A stretch of DNA of 8,289 nt from an uncultured Microbacterium sp. (GTDB taxonomy: Bacteria > Actinomycetota > Actinomycetes > Actinomycetales > Microbacteriaceae): assembly GCA_937988695.1 (NCBI GenBank), contig CALKHM010000051.1:1-8289 (forward strand). Direction: 5' to 3'. Of the stretch, positions 1-6,267 are shown one piece after another. Below the pieces are notes generated by a model. That model did no database searches, was not told the DNA's origin, and saw only the letters and a program-made list of their open reading frames with translations. Within the stretch, counting starts at the first letter, position 1. Every line of letters starts with the position of its first letter. The position numbers and the translations under genes are program-made.

Positions 1-807
1 GGAGGCGTGAGCTCGGGTGGACGCGTGCTGGGCAAGTCGGACCGGCTGCACGCGGGATCCTGGCTCGAGGTCGTGTGGTCGCCCAAGGCCGAGCCCGTGG
101 TCGTGCCTGTCGCCGTCCCCGACCTCGGCATCGTGCACAGCGACGACGACATCGTCGTGGTGGACAAGCCCGCGGGTGTGGCCGCGCATCCGTCGCTGGG
201 CTGGGAGGGACCGACGGTGCTCGGCGCCCTTGCCGCCGCCGGCTTCCAGATCGCGACCAGCGGTCCCGCCGAGCGTCAGGGGATCGTGCATCGCCTGGAT
301 GCCGGGACCAGCGGGCTGATGGTGGTCGCCTCCAGCGAACGCGCCTACGTCGCCCTCAAGCACGCCTTCAAGCAGCGCACGGTCGAGAAGATCTATCACG
401 CCGTGGTGCAGGGCCATCCCGACCCGCTGGCGGGCACCATCGACGCGCCCATCGGCCGGCACCGCTCGCACCCGTGGAAGTTCGCCGTCACGCCCGACGG
501 CAAGGACTCGGTCACGCATTACGAGACCATCGAGGCGTTCCGCGGGGCATCGCTGCTGGAGATCCATCTCGAGACCGGGCGCACCCACCAGATCCGTGTG
601 CACATGGCCGCGCACCGCCATCCGTGCGTCGGCGACCCGCTGTACGGCGCCGACCCCACGCTCTCGGCGCACCTGGGGCTGTCCCGCCAGTGGCTGCACG
701 CGCACCGACTCGCCTTCGCGCACCCCGGCACCGGCGAGTGGATGTCGTTCACCTCGCCGTATCCGGCGGATTTCCAGCACGCGCTCGACCTCCTGCGCGG
801 CCAGTAG
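1..807 (+). CDS. RluA/RluD-family 23S rRNA pseudouridine synthase (5' partial)
   Basis: Isomerises specific uridines in large-subunit rRNA to pseudouridine; the E. coli relative RluD modifies helix 69 of 23S rRNA. The frame is open from base 1, giving 268 residues before TAG at 805-807. The first ~20 residues (GGVSSGGRVLGKSDRLHAGS) read as the end of an S4 RNA-binding domain, so the true start lies left of the window and the GTG at 7 is probably an internal valine. The catalytic domain shows DKPAG at residues 55-59, the signature HRLDAGTSG with the catalytic Asp at residue 100 (bases 298-300), and RTHQIRVH at 194-201 followed by GDPLYG. In actinobacteria this gene commonly follows lspA, which may lie just outside. 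The family call is secure; the exact target uridine cannot be read from sequence. The frame after its TAG stays open into the sigma-factor gene (see findings). Confidence 0.95.
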   Translation, partial: GGVSSGGRVLGKSDRLHAGSWLEVVWSPKAEPVVVPVAVPDLGIVHSDDDIVVVDKPAGVAAHPSLGWEGPTVLGALAAAGFQIATSGPAERQGIVHRLDAGTSGLMVVASSERAYVALKHAFKQRTVEKIYHAVVQGHPDPLAGTIDAPIGRHRSHPWKFAVTPDGKDSVTHYETIEAFRGASLLEIHLETGRTHQIRVHMAAHRHPCVGDPLYGADPTLSAHLGLSRQWLHAHRLAFAHPGTGEWMSFTSPYPADFQHALDLLRGQ

Positions 808-861
808 CACAGGTCCTCCCTCGGCGAGGATGCGGGCCGTCCCGGTGTCCGCGGGGCTTGT

Positions 862-880
862 CGTGGCCGTGGAGGCCACG
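862..880. repeat. Inverted repeat, possible factor-independent terminator of the rluA unit
   Basis: CGTGGCC (862-868) pairs with GGCCACG (874-880) around a 5-nt loop. A shifted pairing, GCCGTGG/CCACGGC (866-872 with 876-882, 3-nt loop), is equally good. No T-run follows, so this is not a classical terminator, although high-GC actinobacteria often have such U-less hairpins after genes. It lies 55 nt after the rluA stop. A role in ending rluA transcription is inference. Confidence 0.4.
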
Positions 881-898
881 GCATCCTGAGGGGATGCC
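880..898. repeat. Second inverted repeat GGCATCC-n5-GGATGCC upstream of the sigma-factor gene
   Basis: GGCATCC (880-886) and GGATGCC (892-898) form a perfect 7-bp stem with a 5-nt loop, sharing base 880 with the preceding hairpin. The two stems would form a tandem or competing structure. It ends 57 nt before the preferred sigma-factor start and could be a terminator, a 5' leader structure or a protein-binding dyad. The same heptamer forms the palindrome upstream of hisD (7382-7396). Confidence 0.45.
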
Positions 899-954
899 CG
901 CCGATGCACGCAGCGCTCCCGGTGGAGATGAAACGCACCGCCTCGAATCGTGCA

Positions 955-1536
955 ATGGCTGATGTGAGCACCGACAGCGAGATCATCCGCCGATCCGTCG
1001 ACGAGCCCGCTGCCTTCGCCGAGATCTTCGAGAGGCACGCGCGGGTCATCGTGGCCTATGCGGCCCGGCGCGTGGGCGTCCACGCCGCCGAGGACGTGCT
1101 GAGCGAGACGTTCCTGGTCGCCTTCCGGCGCCGTGGTGACTTCGACGCGTCGGCGGACTCCGCCAAGCCGTGGCTGTTCGGGATCGCCTCGCGGCACATC
1201 GCCCGCCATCGGGCACGCGAGGCGCAGCAGTGGCGTGCGATCGAGGCGGCGACGGGTCTGGATGCGGGAGCCGACGAGCGGGTCCCGGCGGCCGATGCGC
1301 GCGTGGACGCCGAGGCCGCGCTGCGCGAGCTCGCCCCGCGCATCGCGGCATTGCCGGAGCGCGACCGCGACATCCTGCTGCTGCACGCGTGGGGCGATCT
1401 GACCTTCGAGGAGATCGCGCTCGCCCAGGGCATTCCTGCCGCCACCGTGCGCACCCGCATGCATCGCCTGCGCAAGCGGCTGGCGGCGCACCCCAGCCGG
1501 ATCCCGGCCCTGACCGATCGGAACGAGACGGAGTGA
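955..1536 (+). CDS. ECF-type RNA polymerase sigma factor (sigma-70 family)
   Basis: Predicted to redirect RNA polymerase to a small regulon in response to a signal passed by a partner protein. The 193-residue product has only sigma regions 2 and 4. Region 2 spans about residues 18-90, with AEDVLSETFLVAFRRR at 45-60 and PWLFGIASRHIARHR at 72-86. Region 4 spans about 125-176, with LPERDRDILLLHAWGDLTFEEIA and the helix-turn-helix GIPAATVRTRMHRLRKRL. An acidic/Ala linker (about 100-122) joins them, as in ECF factors. The start is uncertain. ATG 904, ATG 928, ATG 955 and GTG 964 are all in frame. ATG 955 or GTG 964 puts the N-terminus (DSEIIRRS) where the family begins, but neither has a clear ribosome site; ATG 904 has GAGGGG 10 nt upstream but would add a tail that does not look conserved. 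The gene ends with TGA 2 nt before the next start, so the pair is probably co-translated. The regulon is unknown. Confidence 0.9.
   Translation: MADVSTDSEIIRRSVDEPAAFAEIFERHARVIVAYAARRVGVHAAEDVLSETFLVAFRRRGDFDASADSAKPWLFGIASRHIARHRAREAQQWRAIEAATGLDAGADERVPAADARVDAEAALRELAPRIAALPERDRDILLLHAWGDLTFEEIALAQGIPAATVRTRMHRLRKRLAAHPSRIPALTDRNETE
1530..1533 (+). promoter_or_regulatory. Ribosome binding site inside the sigma-factor 3' end
   Basis: GGAG at 1530-1533 lies 5 nt before ATG 1539, within the last codons of the sigma gene. It fixes the start of the downstream membrane protein and implies translational coupling of the two genes. Confidence 0.7.
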
Positions 1537-1538
1537 GA

Positions 1539-2645
1539 ATGGACGTCCTGGACGAAGTGCGCGGGCTCGCGCCCGCCGAACAGCCCTATGACAGGCAGCT
1601 CGCCGTCGCGCGGTCCCTGCTCGCGCGCGAGATCGAGGCCGCCGGAGCGAGGCCGTCGACGCCCCGCCGGGCGACGATCCGCGAGGCGTCGGGCCGCGCG
1701 CGATGGCGATGGGTGGGCGGTGTCACGGCGGCCGCCGCGGTGGTGGCCACCGGCATCGTCGTCGCCGGAAACCTCATCCCGGTCGACCCGACAGGGCCCG
1801 GGGTCCCTCCCGTGCTCGTGCCGCCGGCGGCCACGGCCGCCGAGCTGCTCGAACAGACCGCCGATCGCGTGGGCGGCGTCGGCGCCGCGCCGGCGGCGGG
1901 ACAGTATCTGCGCATCGACGAGACCGACGCCTTCACCGAGTACGCGATCGAGGATGCCGCGACCGGCGAGCTGGTCACGATGGGCAACCGCGGCAATGCG
2001 ATCGCGGCGTTCGTCACGCAGCGCACGACGCACCTGTACGTGCCGGCCGATCGCGATGACGAGTGGGTCTGGGACCAGCGTGAGCCCTGGTCGGTGACGC
2101 GCTCGTTCGGAGAGCGCGCGGACGAGGCGATCACGACCTGGAAGACGCAGCAGCACACAGACACCCCGCCGCTGTGGCGTCTGCCCGGCGGTCGCGCACC
2201 GCACAGCTCAGAGGCGCCCGACGCCACGCTCGACGAACGCGAGCTGTTCGACGAGATGCCGCGCGATCCGGCGGCCCTGCTGAGCTGGCTGCGTGCGCGC
2301 ACCGGGGCATCGGGGGCCGAAGCCGACCGCCAGGTCGTGTGGACCCTCGGCAACAGTCTGACCACGAACCTCGCGCCGGCGGTGCTGCGCACGGCCATGT
2401 TCCGCGCGCTCGCCCTCGTCGACGGCATCCGCATCGACCACCGCGGCGACCAGACGTCCACGCTCGCGTTCACGGTCCCCGGCGACGGCTGGACCCGCAC
2501 GACGACGTTCACGATCGATGACGCCAAGGCGCTCGTGACCGCCGTCAGCGACTCCTCGGTCCCAGCGGGCGGCTCGATCGTGCCGGCCGATCTGCCCGAC
2601 GAGCAACGCACGGTGAGCGTGACGATCGTCGATCGGGCGCCGTGA
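1539..2645 (+). CDS. Sigma-factor-associated single-pass membrane protein, CU044_5270-like
   Basis: A 368-residue protein of uncertain function. It has a charged N-terminal cytoplasmic segment (about 1-57) ending in Arg-rich sequence, one hydrophobic helix at about 58-76 (WVGGVTAAAAVVATGIVVAG), then a long Pro/Ala-rich linker and an extracytoplasmic domain of about 270 residues. By the positive-inside rule the C-terminal domain is outside. The overall plan and phrases such as QYLRIDETD and EMPRDPAALLSWLRART resemble the CU044_5270 family commonly encoded next to actinobacterial ECF sigma factors; that assignment is from memory and moderate. It has no cysteine and no HxxxCxxC zinc anti-sigma motif, so it is not a ZAS-type anti-sigma factor. 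It may instead sense an envelope signal or restrain the sigma factor through its short N-terminus (inference). GGAG sits 5 nt upstream of its ATG, and the gene starts 2 nt after the sigma-factor stop. Confidence 0.88.
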   Translation: MDVLDEVRGLAPAEQPYDRQLAVARSLLAREIEAAGARPSTPRRATIREASGRARWRWVGGVTAAAAVVATGIVVAGNLIPVDPTGPGVPPVLVPPAATAAELLEQTADRVGGVGAAPAAGQYLRIDETDAFTEYAIEDAATGELVTMGNRGNAIAAFVTQRTTHLYVPADRDDEWVWDQREPWSVTRSFGERADEAITTWKTQQHTDTPPLWRLPGGRAPHSSEAPDATLDERELFDEMPRDPAALLSWLRARTGASGAEADRQVVWTLGNSLTTNLAPAVLRTAMFRALALVDGIRIDHRGDQTSTLAFTVPGDGWTRTTTFTIDDAKALVTAVSDSSVPAGGSIVPADLPDEQRTVSVTIVDRAP

Positions 2646-2680
2646 GCGCCCGCCTCCTCGTGCACGTCGGAGCCGATACG

Positions 2681-2686
2681 TAGACT
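2681..2686 (+). promoter_or_regulatory. Candidate -10 box (TAGACT) for leaderless dnaE transcription
   Basis: TAGACT fits the actinobacterial -10 consensus TANNNT and ends 7 nt before the GTG at 2694, so transcription would begin at or next to the start codon. The only Shine-Dalgarno-like run, GAGGA at 2688-2692, is 1 nt from the GTG, too close to serve in normal initiation. No clear -35 hexamer is visible. Leaderless mRNAs are well documented in actinobacteria. Confidence 0.55.
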
Positions 2687-2693
2687 CGAGGAC

Positions 2694-5588
2694 GTGGCAT
2701 CCGATTCCTTCGTACATCTGCATGTGCACAGCGAGTACTCGATGCTCGACGGCGCCGCCCGGATCGGGGCGATGGTCGAAGAGGCGGTCCGGCTGGAGAT
2801 GCCCGCGATCGCCGTCACCGACCACGGCAACACGTTCGCCGCGTTCGAGTTCTACAAGTCGGCGAAGGCCGCCGGCATCAAGCCGATCATCGGCATCGAG
2901 GCGTATGTCACGCCCGGCACGCACCGCTCCGACAAGGCGCGCGTGCGATGGGGCTCTCCCGAGCAGAGCAGTGACGACGTGTCGGGGTCGGGCGCCTACA
3001 CGCACATGACGCTGCTGAGCGAGACCACGGAGGGGATGCACAACCTCTTCCGCCTGTCGAGCCTGTCCAGCCTCGAGGGCTACTACTTCAAGCCGCGCAT
3101 GGACCGCGAGCTGCTGCAGAACTACAGCAAGGGCCTGATCGCGACCACCGGCTGCCCGTCCGGCGAGATCCAGACCCGTCTGCGGCTGGGGCAGTATGAC
3201 GCGGCCCGCGCCGCTGCCGCGGAGTTCCAGGACGTGTTCGGCCGGGACAACTACTTCTGCGAGATCATGGACCACGGTCTGGACATCGAGCGGCGCGTCA
3301 CCGGCGACCTGCTGAAGATCGCGAAAGACCTGAAGATCCCGCTGGTGGCCACGAACGACCTGCACTACACGCATCAGCATGATGCGACCAGCCACGCGGC
3401 GCTGCTGTGCGTGCAGTCCGGGTCGACGCTCGACGACCCCAAGCGGTTCAAGTTCGACGGCGACGGCTACTACGTGAAGTCGCCCGCCGAGATGCGCCAG
3501 GTCTTCCGTGACCATCCCGAGGCCTGCGACACCACGCTGCTGATCGCCGAGCGCTGCAACATCGAGTTCAACACCGGGGCGAACTACATGCCGCGGTATC
3601 CGGTGCCCGACGGCGAGACCGAGGAGAGCTGGTTCCTCAAGGAGGTCGAGAAGGGCCTGCACTTCCGCTATCCGGACGGGATCCCCGACGCCGTGCGCAA
3701 GCAGGCCGACTACGAGTGCGGCGTCGTCGCGCAGATGGGCTTCCCGGGCTACTTCCTGGTCGTCGCGGACTTCATCAACTGGGCCAAGGACCACGGCATC
3801 CGTGTCGGCCCGGGCCGCGGCTCGGGAGCAGGTTCGATGGCCGCCTACGCGATGCGGATCACCGACCTCGACCCGCTCAACCACGGCCTCATCTTCGAGC
3901 GGTTCCTCAACCCTGACCGCGTGTCGATGCCCGACTTCGACGTCGACTTCGACGACCGTCGTCGCGCCGAGGTCATCCAGTACGTGACCGAGAAGTACGG
4001 CGACGACCGCGTCGCCCAGATCGTGACGTACGGCACCATCAAGGCCAAGCAGGCGCTGAAGGATGCCGGGCGGGTGCTGGGCTTCCCGTTCAGCATGGGC
4101 GAGAAGCTCACCAAGGCGATGCCCCCGGCGGTGATGGGCAAGGACATGCCGCTGGGCGGGATGTTCGACCCGCAGCATCCGCGCTACAAGGAGGCCAGCG
4201 AGTTCCGCACCGTCATCGAGACGGATCCGGAGGCCAAGACCGTCTTCGACACCGCCGTGGGCCTGGAGAACCTGAAGCGGCAGTGGGGCGTGCACGCGGC
4301 GGGCGTGATCATGTCGAGCCATCCGCTGATGGACATCATCCCGATCATGAAGCGCGAGCAGGACGGCCAGATCGTCACGCAGTTCGACTACCCGTCGTGC
4401 GAGACGCTCGGCCTCATCAAGATGGACTTCCTGGGGCTGCGCAACCTCACCATCATCAACGATGCGCTCGACAACATCGCGGCCAACCGCGGGCACCCGC
4501 TCGTGCTCGAAGAGCTGCCGCTGGATGACACGCAGTCGTACGAACTGCTCGCCCGCGGCGACACGCTGGGCGTGTTCCAGCTCGATGGAGGGGCGATGCG
4601 GTCGCTGCTGCGACTGATGAAGCCCGACAACTTCGAGGACATCTCGGCCGTCATCGCGCTGTACCGACCCGGCCCGATGGGCGCGAACTCGCACATCAAC
4701 TATGCGCTGCGCAAGAACGACCAGCAGGAGATCACCCCGACCCATCCCGAGCTCGCCGAGCCGCTGCAGGACATCCTGGACACCAGCTATGGCCTGATCA
4801 TCTATCAAGAGCAGGTGATGGCGATAGCGCAGCGCGTGGCCGGCTTCTCGCTCGGCCAGGCGGACATCCTGCGCCGGGCGATGGGGAAAAAGAAGAAGTC
4901 CGAGCTGGACAAGCAGTACGAGGGCTTCCACCAGGGCATGGTCGACCGTGGCTACGGCGAGGGCGCGATCAAGGCGCTGTGGGACATCCTGACGCCGTTC
5001 TCTGATTACGCGTTCAACAAGGCGCACTCCGCCCCCTACGGGCTCGTGTCGTACTGGACGGCGTATCTGAAGGCGCACTACCCGGCCGAGTACATGGCGG
5101 CGCTGCTGACCAGCGTCGGCGACTCGAAGGACAAGCTCGCGTTGTACCTGAACGAGTGCCGGCGGATGGGTATCAAGGTGCTGCCGCCCGACGTGTCGGA
5201 GTCGATCAAGTACTTCGCGGCCGTCGGCGAGGACATCCGGTTCGGCCTGGGCGCGGTGCGCAACGTGGGCTCGAACGTCGTCGACGGGATCGTGCAGGCG
5301 CGCGCTGACGGGCCCTACACGTCGTTCCACGACTTCCTGCGTCGGGTGCCCACGCACGTCGCGAACAAGCGCACCGTCGAGTCGCTCATCAAGGCGGGCG
5401 CGTTCGACTCGTCCGGGGCCACCCGCCGCGCGCTCATCGAGATCCATGAGGATGCCACCGAGGCCGCGGTCCTCGACAAGAGACGCGAGGCCAACGGTGA
5501 GGTCGGATTCGACTTCGACGCGCTCTGGGGCGATGACTCACACGCACAGGACGCGAAGGTCCCCGATCGCCCGGAGTGGACGAAGTAG
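2694..5588 (+). CDS. dnaE: DnaE N-terminal product as it would be translated up to the amber codon
   Basis: If TAG 5586-5588 is real and not suppressed, the product is 964 residues. It keeps the PHP domain, the palm with Asp414, Asp416 and Asp578, fingers, the beta-binding region and the candidate clamp motif, and loses only the OB fold and the C-terminal domain that in E. coli DnaE contacts the clamp-loader subunit tau. Such a protein might keep catalytic activity but should be poorly coupled to the holoenzyme (inference from known domain roles). Confidence 0.75.
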   Translation: MASDSFVHLHVHSEYSMLDGAARIGAMVEEAVRLEMPAIAVTDHGNTFAAFEFYKSAKAAGIKPIIGIEAYVTPGTHRSDKARVRWGSPEQSSDDVSGSGAYTHMTLLSETTEGMHNLFRLSSLSSLEGYYFKPRMDRELLQNYSKGLIATTGCPSGEIQTRLRLGQYDAARAAAAEFQDVFGRDNYFCEIMDHGLDIERRVTGDLLKIAKDLKIPLVATNDLHYTHQHDATSHAALLCVQSGSTLDDPKRFKFDGDGYYVKSPAEMRQVFRDHPEACDTTLLIAERCNIEFNTGANYMPRYPVPDGETEESWFLKEVEKGLHFRYPDGIPDAVRKQADYECGVVAQMGFPGYFLVVADFINWAKDHGIRVGPGRGSGAGSMAAYAMRITDLDPLNHGLIFERFLNPDRVSMPDFDVDFDDRRRAEVIQYVTEKYGDDRVAQIVTYGTIKAKQALKDAGRVLGFPFSMGEKLTKAMPPAVMGKDMPLGGMFDPQHPRYKEASEFRTVIETDPEAKTVFDTAVGLENLKRQWGVHAAGVIMSSHPLMDIIPIMKREQDGQIVTQFDYPSCETLGLIKMDFLGLRNLTIINDALDNIAANRGHPLVLEELPLDDTQSYELLARGDTLGVFQLDGGAMRSLLRLMKPDNFEDISAVIALYRPGPMGANSHINYALRKNDQQEITPTHPELAEPLQDILDTSYGLIIYQEQVMAIAQRVAGFSLGQADILRRAMGKKKKSELDKQYEGFHQGMVDRGYGEGAIKALWDILTPFSDYAFNKAHSAPYGLVSYWTAYLKAHYPAEYMAALLTSVGDSKDKLALYLNECRRMGIKVLPPDVSESIKYFAAVGEDIRFGLGAVRNVGSNVVDGIVQARADGPYTSFHDFLRRVPTHVANKRTVESLIKAGAFDSSGATRRALIEIHEDATEAAVLDKRREANGEVGFDFDALWGDDSHAQDAKVPDRPEWTK
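5586..5588 (+). other. dnaE: In-frame TAG stop inside dnaE
   Basis: The codons run AAG-TAG-GAC-AAG. A single substitution from AAG (Lys), CAG (Gln) or GAG (Glu) would create it. TAG is also the natural stop of the upstream pseudouridine synthase (805-807), so TAG is not obviously reassigned in this genome. A Lys or other polar residue is what I would expect at this position between EWTK and DKLAFERE. Confidence 0.9.
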
Positions 5589-5612
5589 GACAAGCTGGCG
5601 TTCGAGCGCGAG

Positions 5613-6212
5613 ATGCTCGGCCTCTACGTGAGCGATCATCCGTTGGCGGGCCTGGAGATCCCGCTGGCCAAGCACGCGTCGACGAACATCCACGATCTGC
5701 TCTCCAACGAAGACGTCCGCGACGGCGACCAGGTGACCGTCGCCGGGCTCGTGACCAGCGTCCAGCATCGCGTGGCCAAGTCCAGCGGCAATCCCTACGG
5801 CATGATCACCGTCGAGGACTTCGACGGTGAGGTCACCGTGATGTTCATGGGCAAGACCTACACCGAGTTCTCCACGATGCTGCAGGCCGACTCGATCCTC
5901 GTCGTGCGCGGCCGGGTGTCGCGACGCGACGACGGACTGAACCTGCACGCGCAGTCGGCGTTCGTGCCCGACCTCGGGATCGTCGACGCCTCGGGGCCGC
6001 TCACCCTGCTGGTGCCCGAGCACCGTGCGACGCAGCGCGTGGTCGGCGAGCTCGCCGAGATGCTGGACCGGCATCACGGCGACACCGAGGTCACCCTCAA
6101 GCTGTACCGGGGGAGCGCGGCGAAGGTGTTCGAGGTCCCGCATCCGGTGCGCGTCAGCGCGGATCTCTATGGAGAGCTGAAGGGCCTGCTGGGCCCCCAA
6201 TGTCTGGGATGA
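5613..6212 (+). CDS. dnaE: DnaE C-terminal fragment (OB fold and C-terminal domain)
   Basis: Same frame as the upstream part; the first ATG after the amber codon is 24 nt downstream, giving 199 residues from MLGLYVSDHPLAG to GPQCLG. It contains the nucleic-acid-binding OB fold (VTVAGLVTSV to about FVPDLG) and the short C-terminal domain. There is no good ribosome site before ATG 5613 (only GCGCGAG directly against it), so independent translation would need reinitiation after the TAG. It is best read as the tail of dnaE rather than a separate gene. Confidence 0.6.
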   Translation: MLGLYVSDHPLAGLEIPLAKHASTNIHDLLSNEDVRDGDQVTVAGLVTSVQHRVAKSSGNPYGMITVEDFDGEVTVMFMGKTYTEFSTMLQADSILVVRGRVSRRDDGLNLHAQSAFVPDLGIVDASGPLTLLVPEHRATQRVVGELAEMLDRHHGDTEVTLKLYRGSAAKVFEVPHPVRVSADLYGELKGLLGPQCLG

Positions 6213-6220
6213 CGCTCGGG

Positions 6221-6226
6221 TAGTAT
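6221..6226 (+). promoter_or_regulatory. Candidate -10 box (TAGTAT) for the membrane-protein gene
   Basis: TAGTAT, close to the TANNNT/TATAAT consensus, starts 9 nt after the dnaE stop. Transcription would begin near 6233, leaving a leader of about 35 nt before the GTG at 6268. No convincing -35 is seen at 16-18 nt spacing. A weak dyad, CACGC/GCGTG (6234-6238 with 6247-6251), lies in the leader. Confidence 0.5.
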
Positions 6227-6256
6227 CGGACGACACGCGCCCGTGGGCGTGATCGG

Positions 6257-6262
6257 AAGGAG
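6257..6262 (+). promoter_or_regulatory. Ribosome binding site AAGGAG
   Basis: AAGGAG ends 5 nt before the GTG at 6268 and is the strongest Shine-Dalgarno sequence in the window. It decides the start of this gene and contrasts with the leaderless-looking neighbours dnaE and hisD. Confidence 0.85.
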
Positions 6263-6267
6263 CACAG

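Larger units (their letters stand above)
2694..6212 (+). pseudogene. dnaE: dnaE, DNA polymerase III alpha subunit, interrupted by one in-frame amber codon
   Basis: Replicative DNA polymerase catalytic subunit. Read through the TAG, the frame encodes 1172 positions, a usual full length for this family. Order of domains: PHP domain (about 1-280, HLHVH at 8-12, TDHGN at 42-46), polymerase core with PDFDVDF holding catalytic Asp414 and Asp416 and the third Asp578 in KMDFLGLRNL, the DYAFNKAHSAPYGLVSYW block from 771, tandem helix-hairpin-helix region, a candidate clamp-binding segment FDFDALW at 939-945, the OB fold from about 1014, and the C-terminal tau-binding region ending GLLGPQCLG. The GTG start puts the HLHVH block at the usual distance from the N-terminus. 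The TAG at 5586-5588 (position 965) breaks an otherwise normal block, EWTK-stop-DKLAFEREMLGLYVSDHP. No other lesion, frameshift or decay is visible. Either the base call is wrong, the strain has a recent nonsense mutation, or the codon is read through. I label it pseudogene only because of the stop; a functional gene is quite possible. Confidence 0.85.

Noticed and set aside
1..9. GGAGG at 1-5 followed by GTG at 7 as a ribosome site and start for the pseudouridine synthase
   Set aside because: Only 1 nt separates them, and the frame upstream of the GTG already reads as the end of an S4 domain, so the gene simply enters from the left edge.
814..830. TCCTC/GAGGA dyad right after the rluA stop as a terminator
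   Set aside because: Only 5 bp with a 7-nt loop and no T-run; it is the kind of match expected by chance at this GC content.
928..930. ATG 928 as the sigma-factor start, with GGTGGAG just upstream
   Set aside because: The purine run abuts the ATG with no spacer and the extra residues before MADVSTDSEIIRRS do not look like part of the family.
4881..4900. GGGGAAAAAG tract in dnaE as a programmed -1 frameshift site like that of dnaX
   Set aside because: In the zero frame the tract reads ATG-GGG-AAA-AAG, which does not give the X-XXY-YYZ slippery heptamer, and the protein stays conserved in the zero frame on both sides.
2208..5447. A 1079-codon open frame on the minus strand opposite dnaE
   Set aside because: It is the mirror of the GC-rich third codon positions of dnaE: composition is Arg/His/Val/Asp-heavy with no recognisable domain, and it crosses the dnaE promoter and the end of the preceding gene.
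5586..5612. UAG recoded as pyrrolysine or a dedicated recoding signal
   Set aside because: Pyrrolysine use is not expected in this lineage, DnaE has no such residue here in known bacteria, TAG also ends the upstream gene, and I see no evident stem-loop just after the codon.
6234..6251. CACGC/GCGTG dyad before the membrane-protein gene as a dnaE terminator
   Set aside because: The stem is short and interrupted by a G-G mismatch, it has no T-run, and it lies downstream of the candidate -10 box, so it would be in the next gene's leader.
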